Positions 8,246 to 16,936 of a DNA stretch of 37,254 nt are shown in pieces. Position 1 is the stretch's first letter; every line of letters starts with the position of its first letter. The notes beneath the pieces are model-generated. The model saw only the letters and a list, made by a program, of their open reading frames with translations. It was not told where the DNA came from and ran no database searches. This DNA comes from Caldimicrobium sp. (GTDB taxonomy: Bacteria; Desulfobacterota; Thermodesulfobacteria; Thermodesulfobacteriales; Thermodesulfobacteriaceae). Location of the stretch: assembly GCA_009903935.1 (NCBI GenBank), contig WYEG01000056.1:1-37254 (forward strand), in the 5' to 3' direction. The position numbers were made by a program, and so were the translations under genes.

Positions 8246-8584
8246 GAGGCTATCTTCAAGGCTCGCCATGGCAATTTCTGTAAGAATTTCCGAAAGGACC
8301 TGTCTATCTGCTATAGTCATTTCTATAAATTTTAAACCGATTTCCATTACTTTATCAGCTTTTATCCAGCGAACCTCAGCTTTTGCTTTAAAATTATAGG
8401 TTTTAAACTTTATGAGAAGATAAACGATATCTCCCTGATTGAGCTCCGGAATGTCATATAGTCTTACTCTTGCTCCTTCGGCGCTAAGGTCAACGAGCTC
8501 ACCTTTATAAACTTTTCCATCTAAGGTGCCTATTCGGGTATCGGCATTTATTCTGTATCTTGTGTAAAAACGTTTATTTTGCAT
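8237..8584 (-). CDS. PilZ-domain protein (probable c-di-GMP receptor)
   Basis: A stand-alone PilZ domain of 115 residues. The two c-di-GMP-binding motifs are present: RxxxR as RFYTR (residues 5-9), and D/NxSxxG as DLSAEG (32-37), followed by the conserved beta strand ARVRL. Such proteins relay cyclic di-GMP levels to motility or surface functions; the target is unknown. It starts 12 nt after the valS stop, so it is probably the last gene of that operon. The window also holds a GGDEF protein and flagellar genes, which fits a c-di-GMP network. Confidence 0.9.
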   Translation of the reverse strand: MQNKRFYTRYRINADTRIGTLDGKVYKGELVDLSAEGARVRLYDIPELNQGDIVYLLIKFKTYNFKAKAEVRWIKADKVMEIGLKFIEMTIADRQVLSEILTEIAMASLEDSLLR

Positions 8585-8596
8585 AAAAGCTCTGAT

Positions 8597-11245
8597 TTAT
8601 AACTCTTCTAAAAATCTTTCAATCTTAGCCAATCTGTCCTTAAGGTCTACATAACTTGCCTTCTCTTTTGCTACAACTTCCTCTGGAGCTTTCGTTAAAA
8701 ACTCAGGGTTTGAAAGTTTTTTTTCAATCTGAGCTAATTTACCTAAAATTTTTTGTTTTTCTTTTTGCAAGCGTTCCCTTTCTTTTATGGTATCAATATG
8801 ACCGGTTAAGTCAAGATAGACTTCACCGTTTGCTAAAATCACCGAAACTTCTCCTTTTTTCCTTTCTTTATCGGTTAAAAATTTGATTTCATCAATCCTT
8901 GCCAAAAATTTGATGATCTCTTGATGGATAGGCTCCCGAGTGAGCCCCTCTAAAAGCTTCTCATCGGAAGACCTAAAATAACAAGGTAAGTCTCTTTGAG
9001 CTGAAAGGTTGTATTCCGATTTTATGTATCTTATAGCTTGAATAAGCTCGATCATAGTTTTTACTAATTTTTCATCATCATGAGACAAAGAAAGATTTTT
9101 GGGGGTAGGATAGCTCTGAGATAAGAGGAACTTTCCGTCATTTCCAGAAAGTTTGCTCCACAGCTCTTCGGTTATAAAAGGTATAAAGGGATGAAGAAGC
9201 TTTAAAACTTCGCTCAACACATAGTAAAGTACGCCCTGAGTTTCTCTCCTCAATCTTGGGTCTTTGAGATATAGCTTTGAAATTTCTAAATACCAATCGC
9301 AGAAAGCATCCCAAAGGAAATGGTAGGCAGACATGGCTGCCTGGTCAAACTCAAACTCTTCAAGCTTTTGACGAACTTCCGCTACAGTTTTGTCAAGCTC
9401 AACAAGGATCCATTTTGAGAAGGGGGGGAGGGTATCAAAGTTAAAAAGTGAATGGGCTTCCTCAAAGTCTTCAAGGTTCATTAGGACAAAGCGGGAAGCG
9501 TTCCAGAGCTTGTTTAAGAAGTGTCTAAAGCCTTCAATGCGGGAGGTGGAAAGCTTGATGTCCCTTCCCTGCGCAGCAAGGGCAATAAGAGTAAAGCGTA
9601 AGGCATCAGCCCCATACTTTGCGATCATGTCCAAGGGGTCTATTACATTACCCTTGCTTTTACTCATCTTTTGTCCTTTCTCATCCCTTACCAGGGCATG
9701 GATGTAGACCTTTTCAAAGGGAATAGCTCCCATAAAATGAATCCCCATCATGATCATCCGTGCTACCCAGAAGAAGATAATGTCAAAGCTTGTGACAAGC
9801 ACTGAGGTAGGATAGAAGCGCTGAAGGAGTTCTGTCTTTTCAGGCCAACCCATCGTTGAGAAGGGCCATAGGGCTGAAGAAAACCAAGTATCAAGCACAT
9901 CTTCATCCCTCTTTAAGCGGGTTCCCCCACACTTTGGACAGGTTAGGACCTCATCCTCTCTTGAAGCGATAGTTTCTCCGCAATCTTCACAATACCAAAT
10001 GGGGATCCTATGCCCCCACCAGATCTGCCTTGAAATGCACCAGTCTCTTATGTTTCTCATCCAATCAAAGTAGAGGTTTTTCCAGTTCTCTGGATAAAAC
10101 TTGATGAATTCATATTCAACCGCGGAAATTGCGGGCTGAGAAAGAGGCTTTGTTTTCACAAACCACTGTTTGGAAAGGATAGGCTCAATAACCGTGCCAC
10201 AGCGGTAGCAGTGCCCAAGCACCACTTCATAATCCTCTTCTTTAAGAAGAAGCCCCTCTTTTTTCAAATCTTCAACCACTCTTTCCCTTGCGGTAAACCT
10301 ATCAAGTCCTTGATAAGGACCTGCTTCAGCCGTCATGTATCCCTTTTCATCTATAACCTTAACAAAGGGGAGATTGTGTCTTTTTGCAATCTCAAAATCT
10401 GCAAAATCGTGAGCAGGGGTAACTTTTACAGCACCGGTTCCAAATTCTGGGTCAACGGCTTTATCGGCAATGATGGGGATAAGCCTTCCAATGAGGGGAA
10501 GTCTAACCATTTTCCCTATTAAGTGCTTATACCTTTCGTCCTCTGGGTTAACGGCTACCGCAGTATCCCCGAGCATGGTTTCTGGTCTTGTGGTAGCAAC
10601 GACAATCTCTCCAGTGCCGGAAGCTTCGGGATACACCAGATACCAGAGCTTTCCTTGCCTTGGTTCAAACTCCACCTCAAGGTCAGCAAGGGCGGTTTCA
10701 CACCTTGGACACCAGTTGATGATATAGTCTCCGCGATAGATTAGCCCCTCCTCATAGAGCCGACAAAAGACCTCCCGCACTGCTTTTGACAAGCCCTCAT
10801 CCATGGTGAAGCGAAGATACTTCCAGCTACAGCTTGCCCCAAGCCTCTGGAGCTGTTTGATGATGGTGTTTCCATACTTTTCCTTCCACTGCCAAACCCT
10901 TTCTAAAAACTTTTCCCTTCCAAGGTCATGCCTTGAGAGCCCCTCCTTAGCTAATTCCCTTTCTACTACATTTTGAGTGGCAATACCCGCATGGTCAGTG
11001 CCTGGGACCCAGAGCACATCAAAGCCATCCATCCTCTTGTATCTTGCCAGCACATCTTGGATGGTGTTGTTTAAGGCATGCCCAATGTGAAGAGAACCCG
11101 TGACATTAGGAGGTGGTATGACCATCGAAAAGGGCTTTTTTGATGGCTCAAAGGTAGGGTTGAATAGGTCAGAGTTAAGCCATCTTTCAAGCCATTTTTC
11201 TTCAATAGAATGTGGTTCATATGCCTTATCAAGACTTTCCTTCAT
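8597..11245 (-). CDS. valS: Valyl-tRNA synthetase
   Basis: ValRS charges tRNA-Val and edits mischarged threonine. The 882-residue protein has the class I signature HIGH at 53-56 (within [13 protein letters not shown]), KMSKS near residue 526, the large CP1 editing insertion between them, and zinc-finger-like CxxC pairs (CEDCGE, CPKCGG) near 420-445. A C-terminal coiled-coil arm (about 815-880) is typical of ValRS. I chose the ATG at 11245 over the TTG one codon earlier because it sits 9 nt from AGGGGG. A fragment of the dispersed repeat lies in the 66-nt gap to argB. Confidence 0.97.
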   Translation of the reverse strand: MKESLDKAYEPHSIEEKWLERWLNSDLFNPTFEPSKKPFSMVIPPPNVTGSLHIGHALNNTIQDVLARYKRMDGFDVLWVPGTDHAGIATQNVVERELAKEGLSRHDLGREKFLERVWQWKEKYGNTIIKQLQRLGASCSWKYLRFTMDEGLSKAVREVFCRLYEEGLIYRGDYIINWCPRCETALADLEVEFEPRQGKLWYLVYPEASGTGEIVVATTRPETMLGDTAVAVNPEDERYKHLIGKMVRLPLIGRLIPIIADKAVDPEFGTGAVKVTPAHDFADFEIAKRHNLPFVKVIDEKGYMTAEAGPYQGLDRFTARERVVEDLKKEGLLLKEEDYEVVLGHCYRCGTVIEPILSKQWFVKTKPLSQPAISAVEYEFIKFYPENWKNLYFDWMRNIRDWCISRQIWWGHRIPIWYCEDCGETIASREDEVLTCPKCGGTRLKRDEDVLDTWFSSALWPFSTMGWPEKTELLQRFYPTSVLVTSFDIIFFWVARMIMMGIHFMGAIPFEKVYIHALVRDEKGQKMSKSKGNVIDPLDMIAKYGADALRFTLIALAAQGRDIKLSTSRIEGFRHFLNKLWNASRFVLMNLEDFEEAHSLFNFDTLPPFSKWILVELDKTVAEVRQKLEEFEFDQAAMSAYHFLWDAFCDWYLEISKLYLKDPRLRRETQGVLYYVLSEVLKLLHPFIPFITEELWSKLSGNDGKFLLSQSYPTPKNLSLSHDDEKLVKTMIELIQAIRYIKSEYNLSAQRDLPCYFRSSDEKLLEGLTREPIHQEIIKFLARIDEIKFLTDKERKKGEVSVILANGEVYLDLTGHIDTIKERERLQKEKQKILGKLAQIEKKLSNPEFLTKAPEEVVAKEKASYVDLKDRLAKIERFLEEL

Positions 11246-11261
11246 CAAGCTTCACCCCCTT

Positions 11262-11299
11262 TCTCATGTCCTGCCGAGCGATAGCGAGGCATCCCTCAC
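11262..11299. repeat. Single repeat fragment between argB and valS
   Basis: TGTCCTGCCGAGCGATAGCG, followed by AGGCATCCCTCACT, matches the inverted GAGGGATGCCTCGCT unit seen in the larger arrays at 4690, 33180 and 37000. It occupies most of the intercistronic gap and lacks the terminal inverted repeats. Confidence 0.7.
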
Positions 11300-11311
11300 T
11301 ATTTTCCTGTA

Positions 11312-12205
11312 TCAAGCTACACCCCTTTCTTCTAAGATTTGTGTGCCAAGCCCTTCATCTGTGAATAGTTCAATAATCAAGGAATGGGGAACCCTTCCGT
11401 CGATTATATGCACCTTTTTTACACCCTGAGAAATGGCTTTTCTTGCGCTTTTAAGCTTGGGGATCATTCCTCCCCGGGCAACTCCGCTTGAGATTAGCTC
11501 TTCCACCTCAGAAACTTTTAGAGTAGAGATAAGCTTTCCCTCGGCATCTTTTACTCCCTCTACATCTGTCAAATAGATCAACTTTTCCGCCTGAAGGGCA
11601 CCTGCTAAAGCTCCAGCCACAAGGTCAGCGTTCACATTGTAAGCCTGTCCATCCTCGCCAACGCCGACAGGTGCAATCACAGGAATAAAATCTCGCTCAA
11701 GGAGCGTAAACAAAACTTCAGGGTTAACCTTCTTAACCTTTCCCACCCGTCCAATGTCTATGATCTCAGGCGGTCTATCCTCTCCTGTATACTTATAGAT
11801 AGTCATCTTTTCTACTTGGATTAAATCTCCATCCCTTCCAGAAAGCCCAACCGCCCTTCCTCCCACTTGGTTAATCAGGCTAACGATCTGTTTGTTTACT
11901 GTCCCAACAAGGACCATCTCAACAACGTTCATCGTCTCTTCATCCGTAACCCTTTGACCCTCTATGAAAACAGGCTTTAACCCAAGGCGCTCCATCATTT
12001 GACTGATCTGGGGTCCGCCACCATGAACTATGACCGGCTTTATGCCTACATACTTCATAAGGACGATATCCTTGGCAAAGGCAAGCTTTAATTCTTCATC
12101 AACCATGGCATGCCCGCCATACTTTATGACCATGACCTTACCATAGAAATCCCGAAAATAAGGAAGGGCTGAGATTAAAATTTTAGCCTTCTCTAAGATA
12201 TCCAT
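11312..12205 (-). CDS. argB: Acetylglutamate kinase
   Basis: ArgB phosphorylates N-acetyl-L-glutamate, the second step of arginine synthesis. The 297-residue protein has KYGGHAM at 28-34 (phosphate-binding lysine and glycines), VHGGGPQI at 60-67, and the family-typical AVGLSGRDGDLI, NVNADLVAGALAGAL and ARGGMIPKLKSA segments. The ATG has GAGGAG 6 nt upstream. It follows the cupin gene by 27 nt. No other arginine gene is in the window. Confidence 0.97.
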   Translation of the reverse strand: MDILEKAKILISALPYFRDFYGKVMVIKYGGHAMVDEELKLAFAKDIVLMKYVGIKPVIVHGGGPQISQMMERLGLKPVFIEGQRVTDEETMNVVEMVLVGTVNKQIVSLINQVGGRAVGLSGRDGDLIQVEKMTIYKYTGEDRPPEIIDIGRVGKVKKVNPEVLFTLLERDFIPVIAPVGVGEDGQAYNVNADLVAGALAGALQAEKLIYLTDVEGVKDAEGKLISTLKVSEVEELISSGVARGGMIPKLKSARKAISQGVKKVHIIDGRVPHSLIIELFTDEGLGTQILEERGVA

Positions 12206-12232
12206 GGTTTACTCCTCGGAGATTAACAACCT

Positions 12233-12571
12233 CTACCAGAAGGCTGGTCCATGGGCGATGTAGCAGCGAATACCCTCTTCCTTAGCCCGAAGGGCATGCT
12301 CCTCACCCGGCAGGATCACAACCACATCCCCAGCTTTCACTTCCTTCCATTCTCCGTTTAGATAAACCTCGCCTCTTCCTTCAAGCACAAAGATGCTATC
12401 TACCTGAACATCATGGGTATGAATGGGAACCTCTACTTTTGGTGAAAGCTCTAAAACAATCAAGCTGAGGGTTGGGCTTTCTTCCTTTGAAAGGATGTAT
12501 CCTATTCTCACCCCAGGGGTCTTTGGATGGGGTGTAAGCTCAATTTGAGACAGGTTTTTTATAAAGGCCAT
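12233..12571 (-). CDS. Small cupin-domain protein
   Basis: A single-domain cupin of 112 residues. Cupin motif 1 is HTHDVQVDSIFVLEGRG, with metal-ligand candidates H51, H53 and an acidic residue near 54-58. Motif 2 is GDVVVILPGEEHALRA, with H92. Such proteins are metal-binding beta barrels with very varied roles (isomerases, dioxygenases, sensors), so the substrate is unknown. It is 12 nt downstream of the oligosaccharyltransferase gene with AGGAGG before its ATG. Its closeness to a glycan-transfer gene could suggest sugar handling, but that is only a guess. Confidence 0.9.
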   Translation of the reverse strand: MAFIKNLSQIELTPHPKTPGVRIGYILSKEESPTLSLIVLELSPKVEVPIHTHDVQVDSIFVLEGRGEVYLNGEWKEVKAGDVVVILPGEEHALRAKEEGIRCYIAHGPAFW

Positions 12572-12583
12572 CGCTAAAACCTC

Positions 12584-14668
12584 CTATTCAGGTTTTACGC
12601 GGTAGATGACTGTAGTGGGGAAGTTGTCGTAAACAAGTTCAAAGTAGCGTGGGTCGTATTGTCTAAGGATGAACATCCTATTAAACAGGGTGTCTGCCTG
12701 CTGAGGAGGGAGAAGAAAGAGCCCAAACTTTCCCCCCTGTGTCCGGACAAGCTCAACCACATAGCCGTTTTCAAAAAAGTGTTTAGCCTTAAGCTCTTTT
12801 CCGTCATGAAAATAGAAATCTTTAATAGGAATTGTGCCGTTCTTTATGTTGATTATACCGTTTGTTAAATCCAATATGGCATTATCAAGGTCAGCGCATT
12901 GAATAACATTTGGAGCTATAATTCTACAGTCCTGAGGTGAAACTATCTGTCCAAAGGTTCCTTCTTTTTTATTAAAATCATAGGAGCCAAAATAGTGGAC
13001 CCAGCCAAACTTGGAGATTAAGTCATCGGTAAAGACGACATAGATGGGGGTTTTGATGGGCATATCAAACTTGCCAGCAAGTATATCTTCTACAATTGCG
13101 CTTGCCCTTTTACCTTCTTTAAGAAGCTTTGCTAAGCCCGTTAGCCCGTAGTTTGCGGTAAAGGATATAAATCTCCATCCTTGCTCAGGGTTAGATACCG
13201 CAAAGCTTTTAGCCACAAGATAGGTTTTGGGAGACGCCTGGCTTCCTCCGTCGTGGATGGTTGCCCTTCTTGCGTAAAGCTGGAAGGCATACCCGTAATC
13301 CCACCAGGTCCAGATCACAGAGTTCTTCGGGGTGTTATGCTTTATCCAATCCATATCCTTGACAAGAAAGGAATGAACCTTCGGAGTGCTAACGGCAGAA
13401 ACTGCCCCTCTTGAAGCAAAAATCAAAGCCAAAAAGAGGATTGTCCCAGTAAGAAGAAGGGCAAAGCTTCTTTTTCTTTCTTCTACGAAAAGCCCCATCA
13501 TTGGGAGTAGTTTTTCAAAAAGGAGGTGCACGAGATAGCCAAGCCCAAGACCTACAAAGGGAGAAAAATACATGGCAAACCTTGCGCCAGAGACGAAGGT
13601 AAGAAGCCCTATTCCAAAAAAGGGTAAAAGGAAAAATAGGCTTCTGAAATGAAAGATGAAAAGGAGGAAGGCACCGATTAAGCCCGCAACTCCAAAGGCT
13701 GTTGAGTAGGTTGCTGTGGCAAAAACTTCTTCAAAGGAGAGCCGTTGAAGCTCCGAGATTGATTGAAAGATGTTTGGAAAATCAGAAAAGAGCTTTTCAA
13801 CGCTTGTCTGCTCCTTTAGACCAAAAACTAAAGTTTTTACTTGAAGATAGAGATGATAGGGACCAGTGTAGAGATACCAAAGTTGAGGCAGAATAAGCAG
13901 TCCAAGGTATAAGTAGTCTTCCTTTTTAAAAGAAGAAAGCTTAAACCTCTTTTCCCAGAAGTAATAGATAATAAAAATTAAGACCAAGACGAAACAAAGG
14001 TTGGGATGACCATACCAGAGCTGATAGAAGATTAAAGTAAGCGAAGCCAGACTAACAAAGATTAGCTTTTTTCTTTGAGTTTGTGAGACAAAGAAGAGAT
14101 AGAAAAGAAAGGCAATGAGGATAGGGAAGGTGAGGTTTAGGACATCGTGGTCAAGGCGCATAAGGTTTGTTCGGCCAAGATACATGGGTGCGGAAAGCAT
14201 TACTATCCCACCAGCTAAACCAGCAAAAGGGAGGTTAAGCCTTTTTAGGTAGAAAAACAGTGGAATAGCAGGAGAAATTGCTAAAAATGGTATTAGATAC
14301 CAAGTAAGCCAAGCAACGGATAATCCAGTTAGTTGAGATAAAAAATAAAATATATTACTAATAAAAGTGCTAGAAATTCCATACTTTGGCGCAAACTCTT
14401 CTTTATCAATTTTAGCTTGTGAAGAATTATCTGGAAAAAACCTAAAGGGGTCGATTTTCCCAGGCCTATATAAACCTTCTTCCATGTCCTTTACAAGCCT
14501 GGCAAAGAAGAAAGAGTCAAACTCGCTGTATAAGGGTTCACCTTTGTAGAAGAAGAGGTGTTCGTTTGCTTTCCAAAATTGGACGTCGTCAAAACGGATG
14601 TAAAGACCAAAGACCAGGACCACTAAAAAAAGAAGGTAGTAGATTAAATTAGCCAAATTTATACGCAA
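12584..14668 (-). CDS. STT3/PglB-family oligosaccharyltransferase
   Basis: This integral membrane enzyme transfers a lipid-linked oligosaccharide to asparagine of exported proteins. It has 694 residues with about 11-13 hydrophobic segments in the first 420 and a soluble C-terminal domain. Hallmarks are an acidic loop residue in EFDSFFFAR (D51), the DHD motif at 173-175 within NLMRLDHDVLNL, GARFAMY at 361-367, and WWDYG at 455-459, which binds the sequon +2 Thr/Ser. The start is TTG at 14668, with AGGAGG 8 nt upstream; it overlaps the fixX end by 20 nt, implying translational coupling. No sugar-assembly genes lie nearby. Confidence 0.93.
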   Translation of the reverse strand: MRINLANLIYYLLFLVVLVFGLYIRFDDVQFWKANEHLFFYKGEPLYSEFDSFFFARLVKDMEEGLYRPGKIDPFRFFPDNSSQAKIDKEEFAPKYGISSTFISNIFYFLSQLTGLSVAWLTWYLIPFLAISPAIPLFFYLKRLNLPFAGLAGGIVMLSAPMYLGRTNLMRLDHDVLNLTFPILIAFLFYLFFVSQTQRKKLIFVSLASLTLIFYQLWYGHPNLCFVLVLIFIIYYFWEKRFKLSSFKKEDYLYLGLLILPQLWYLYTGPYHLYLQVKTLVFGLKEQTSVEKLFSDFPNIFQSISELQRLSFEEVFATATYSTAFGVAGLIGAFLLFIFHFRSLFFLLPFFGIGLLTFVSGARFAMYFSPFVGLGLGYLVHLLFEKLLPMMGLFVEERKRSFALLLTGTILFLALIFASRGAVSAVSTPKVHSFLVKDMDWIKHNTPKNSVIWTWWDYGYAFQLYARRATIHDGGSQASPKTYLVAKSFAVSNPEQGWRFISFTANYGLTGLAKLLKEGKRASAIVEDILAGKFDMPIKTPIYVVFTDDLISKFGWVHYFGSYDFNKKEGTFGQIVSPQDCRIIAPNVIQCADLDNAILDLTNGIINIKNGTIPIKDFYFHDGKELKAKHFFENGYVVELVRTQGGKFGLFLLPPQQADTLFNRMFILRQYDPRYFELVYDNFPTTVIYRVKPE

Positions 14669-14927
14669 GACCCATACCTCCTCGAGGATAGTCCCAACTG
14701 ATGTTTAAAAAGGGGCAAGCAACCCGGCAGGAACCGCATTCAAGGCAAGCTTGATAAGCTACGATTATCCTTCCTTCCTCGCTTAGGCGATAGACATTAG
14801 CTGGACAAAAAAAGAGACAGGGCTTTGTTTCGCAGCGAAGGCAAGTCCCCTCATTCTTTATTTTAAGATGAGCGTATTCTTCATCGACATAAAATTTTAC
14901 GCTTGAAATCTTATCATCTATGTTCAT
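14649..14927 (-). CDS. fixX: FixX-like ferredoxin
   Basis: A 92-residue two-cluster ferredoxin. The first cysteine set is CLRCETKPCLFFCP (CxxCx4CxxxCP) and the second CLECGSCRVACP (CxxCxxCxxxCP). The N-terminus MNIDDKISSVKFYVDEE and the C-terminus YPRGGMGLAYKFG are typical of FixX, the partner of the FixABC electron-bifurcating complex or of ETF:quinone oxidoreductases. No fixA, fixB or fixC is in the window. The ATG at 14927 is chosen by family alignment and because a strong promoter ends 7 nt before it, which excludes the upstream in-frame ATG at 14984. Confidence 0.92.
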   Translation of the reverse strand: MNIDDKISSVKFYVDEEYAHLKIKNEGTCLRCETKPCLFFCPANVYRLSEEGRIIVAYQACLECGSCRVACPFLNISWDYPRGGMGLAYKFG

Positions 14928-14934
14928 GCCTAAG

Positions 14935-14963
14935 ATTATAATCAAAAAGTTTTTCCTTGCCAA
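14935..14963 (-). promoter_or_regulatory. Promoter of fixX operon
   Basis: On the minus strand TTGGCA (14963-14958), a 17-nt spacer and a perfect TATAAT (14940-14935) form a near-consensus vegetative promoter. Only 7 nt (CTTAGGC) separate the -10 box from the fixX ATG, so the transcript should begin at or within a base or two of the start codon. Confidence 0.8.
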
Positions 14964-15000
14964 TTGGTTGCTTGGGGAGGACATGATGGGTTCAATATTG

Positions 15001-15029
15001 TTGTCAGAAAAGCTTTTAGATTTTATAAT
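15001..15029 (+). promoter_or_regulatory. Promoter of yebC-ruvC-ruvA operon
   Basis: TTGTCA (15001-15006), a 17-nt spacer and a perfect TATAAT (15024-15029) precede yebC. The predicted start leaves a leader of about 30 nt that carries the AAGGGGGAGGG ribosome-binding site. Confidence 0.8.
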
Positions 15030-15065
15030 TTAGGCAAAAAGGATTCCATTAATAAGGGGGAGGGT

Positions 15066-15821
15066 ATGGCTGGACATTCCCATTGGGCGCAAATAAAAAG
15101 AAAAAAGGCTGCTCAAGATGCTAAGCGGGGGCAGCTTTTTACTAAGCTTATTCGAGAGATCGTTATAGCGGTGAGAACCGGCGGAAGCGGGGACCCTGAC
15201 ATGAACCCTCGTCTTAGAGCAGCCATTCAAGCGGCAAGGGCTGCCAACATGCCCAAGGAAAACATTGAACGAGCCATCAAAAAAGCCCTTGGTCAAGAGG
15301 AGGGCACGCAATACGAAGAGGCAGTGTTTGAGGGTTATGGTCCAGGGGGTGTAGCTATCCTTCTTACAGCGATAACAGATAACCGCAGAAGGACGGTCTC
15401 TGAGATTAGGCATCTTTTCAGCAAGTATGGCGGAAGCTTAGCTGAGCCGGGTGCAGTATCCTGGATCTTTGAGCATAAAGGTCTTATCGTTGTGAAAAGG
15501 GATAAAAACAGGGATGAGGAGTTGCTTGAGATAGCTATCGATAAAGGGGCTGAAGACACAAGGGAGTATGAGAGCGAGGTTGAGATTGTAACCTCTCCCT
15601 CAGACTTTGAAACCGTTAAAAAAGCCCTTGAGGATGCGGGTTTCGAAATTCTTTCAGCAAAGCTTACCATGGTCCCAAAAACAACCATCCCTATTCAGGA
15701 TAAATCTACAGTTGAGACCTTGCTAAAACTTCTTGACGCCCTTGAAGACCACGACGATGTCCAACAGGTCTACGCAAACTTTGATATACCTGAAAGCCTT
15801 ATGGATAGTCTAAGTAAATGA
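15066..15821 (+). CDS. yebC: YebC/PmpR-family protein
   Basis: A 251-residue YebC family protein beginning MAGHSHWAQIKRKKAAQDAK, the hallmark N-terminus. Typical internal blocks are LIREIVIAVRTGG, NMPKENIERAIKKA, YEAVFEGYGPGGVAI-like sequence and TDNRRRTVSEIRH. Family members were described as transcription regulators (PmpR) and more recently as ribosome-associated factors that help translate proline stretches. The start at 15066 is preceded by GGGGGAGGG; longer in-frame starts upstream overlap the promoter and are rejected. It leads an operon with ruvC, a common arrangement. Confidence 0.96.
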   Translation: MAGHSHWAQIKRKKAAQDAKRGQLFTKLIREIVIAVRTGGSGDPDMNPRLRAAIQAARAANMPKENIERAIKKALGQEEGTQYEEAVFEGYGPGGVAILLTAITDNRRRTVSEIRHLFSKYGGSLAEPGAVSWIFEHKGLIVVKRDKNRDEELLEIAIDKGAEDTREYESEVEIVTSPSDFETVKKALEDAGFEILSAKLTMVPKTTIPIQDKSTVETLLKLLDALEDHDDVQQVYANFDIPESLMDSLSK

Positions 15822-16297
15822 AAATCCTTGGATTAGACCCGGGGGTTTTAAATTTTGGCTATGCCAAGGTTTGTGTCTCAACAGATAAGTTAGACCTTCT
15901 GGATTTTGGCACCCTTTCCCCCCCTCGTTCATATTCCTATTCAGAAAAACTCTTTTGGCTCTATCAAAATCTGACCAAACTGGTTGAGGATTTTAAGCCT
16001 GATTTTTTAGCCTGTGAGGAGTATTTACCTCGAGTGAACCCTGAAAGCTCAGCCAAGGTGGCTCAAGCTCAAGCCTTGGTTCACCTTGCTTCAGCAAGCT
16101 TTAAAATACCCCTAAAGACCTTTCATCCAAGCACCTGGAGAAGCTTACTTATAGGCTCAGCAACCGAAAACTTAGAAGCTTTAAAAGAGAGGCTCAAGCT
16201 CTTCATGTCTGAGGAAACCTTAGAAAAACTCGATGAGCATGCCCTTTCCGCACTCGGGATAAGCCTTTCTTTAGCTTTGGATATGGGGCTAATCTAA
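15818..16297 (+). CDS. ruvC: RuvC-like Holliday junction endonuclease (divergent)
   Basis: RuvC resolves Holliday junctions with RuvAB. The 159-residue protein starts MKILGLDPGVLNFGY, giving the first catalytic Asp (D7), and has the second acidic site in LACEEYLP (E67/E68). The C-terminal active-site segment is divergent: KLDEHALSAL instead of the usual (D/H)xxDALA, so the last aspartate position is H141 and the acidic residue falls at 139. The GxGxAxKxQV segment is also replaced by GSATENLEAL. Position between yebC and ruvA supports orthology. It overlaps the yebC stop by 4 nt (ATGA). Confidence 0.9.
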   Translation: MKILGLDPGVLNFGYAKVCVSTDKLDLLDFGTLSPPRSYSYSEKLFWLYQNLTKLVEDFKPDFLACEEYLPRVNPESSAKVAQAQALVHLASASFKIPLKTFHPSTWRSLLIGSATENLEALKERLKLFMSEETLEKLDEHALSALGISLSLALDMGLI

Positions 16298-16298
16298 G

Positions 16299-16916
16299 AT
16301 GTTCTATCTTCTCAAAGGGTATCCCTTAGAGTTTGTTCAGCCAAACAGGCTTATTCTTTCCTCTGGGGCGATTGCCTGGGAGGTATTTCTTCCCCTACGG
16401 ACCTTTGAGCGCTTAAAGAGCCAAAACCCATCTCAAGAAATAACCCTTTTTGTTGCTGTCATGCTTGTTAGGGAGGAGTTTATTCAGGTCTTTGGTTTTG
16501 AAAGCAAAGAGGAAAGAGAATTTTTCTTAAAGCTAAACAAGCTTTCCCGAGTTGGTCCAGTTTTAGCGCTAAACATCCTCTCTTATTACACTCCAGAGGA
16601 TATAAAGCGGATTGTGCTTGAAAGAAGAACTCACGAGCTGGCAAAGGTCCCAGGGATAGGGCAGAAAAAGGCAGAAAAACTTATCCTTGAGATAAAGGGG
16701 CTTTTTGAGAGGCTTACAAAGAAAGGAAAGACCTTGCCAGAGCCTGTGGTTGACTTGCTATCAGAAGCTAAAGAATGCCTTATAAGCCTTGGGTTCTCAG
16801 CAAAGGTTGCGGAAGAAGTGCTTCTTAAGGTGTATACGGAAGGGGATTCTTTAGAAGAAATCTTGAAAAAATCTTTGAAAGAGCTGGCTCCATTCCCATG
16901 TTCTGCCGAGCGTTAG
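16299..16916 (+). CDS. ruvA: Holliday junction branch migration protein RuvA
   Basis: RuvA tetramers hold the four-way junction and load the RuvB motor. The 205-residue protein has an N-terminal OB fold (about 1-65), helix-hairpin-helix motifs around 83-95 (LSRVGPVLALNIL) and 117-129 (VPGIGQKKAEKLI), and the small C-terminal RuvB-binding domain (about 150-195). The last eight residues PFPCSAER and the TAG stop are encoded by a copy of the dispersed repeat, so the natural C-terminus seems to have been replaced. No ruvB follows. Confidence 0.95.
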   Translation: MFYLLKGYPLEFVQPNRLILSSGAIAWEVFLPLRTFERLKSQNPSQEITLFVAVMLVREEFIQVFGFESKEEREFFLKLNKLSRVGPVLALNILSYYTPEDIKRIVLERRTHELAKVPGIGQKKAEKLILEIKGLFERLTKKGKTLPEPVVDLLSEAKECLISLGFSAKVAEEVLLKVYTEGDSLEEILKKSLKELAPFPCSAER

Positions 16917-16930
16917 CGAGGCATCGGGGC
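16896..16930. repeat. Repeat fragment at the ruvA-Rieske gene junction
   Basis: ATGTTCTGCCGAGCGTTAGC, followed by GAGGCATCGGGG, is a unit of the dispersed repeat (compare TGTCCTGCCGAGCGATAGCG at 11264). It contributes the ruvA stop codon and an extra in-frame ATG (16898) before the true Rieske start. Confidence 0.7.
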
Positions 16931-16936
16931 AAGTTG

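Noticed and set aside
14964-15065. Longer N-terminus for YebC
   Set aside because: It would overlap the promoter at 15001-15029; family members start MAGHSxW.
16898-16936. Longer start for the Rieske protein
   Set aside because: It reads repeat sequence and pushes the Tat-type signal away from the N-terminus.
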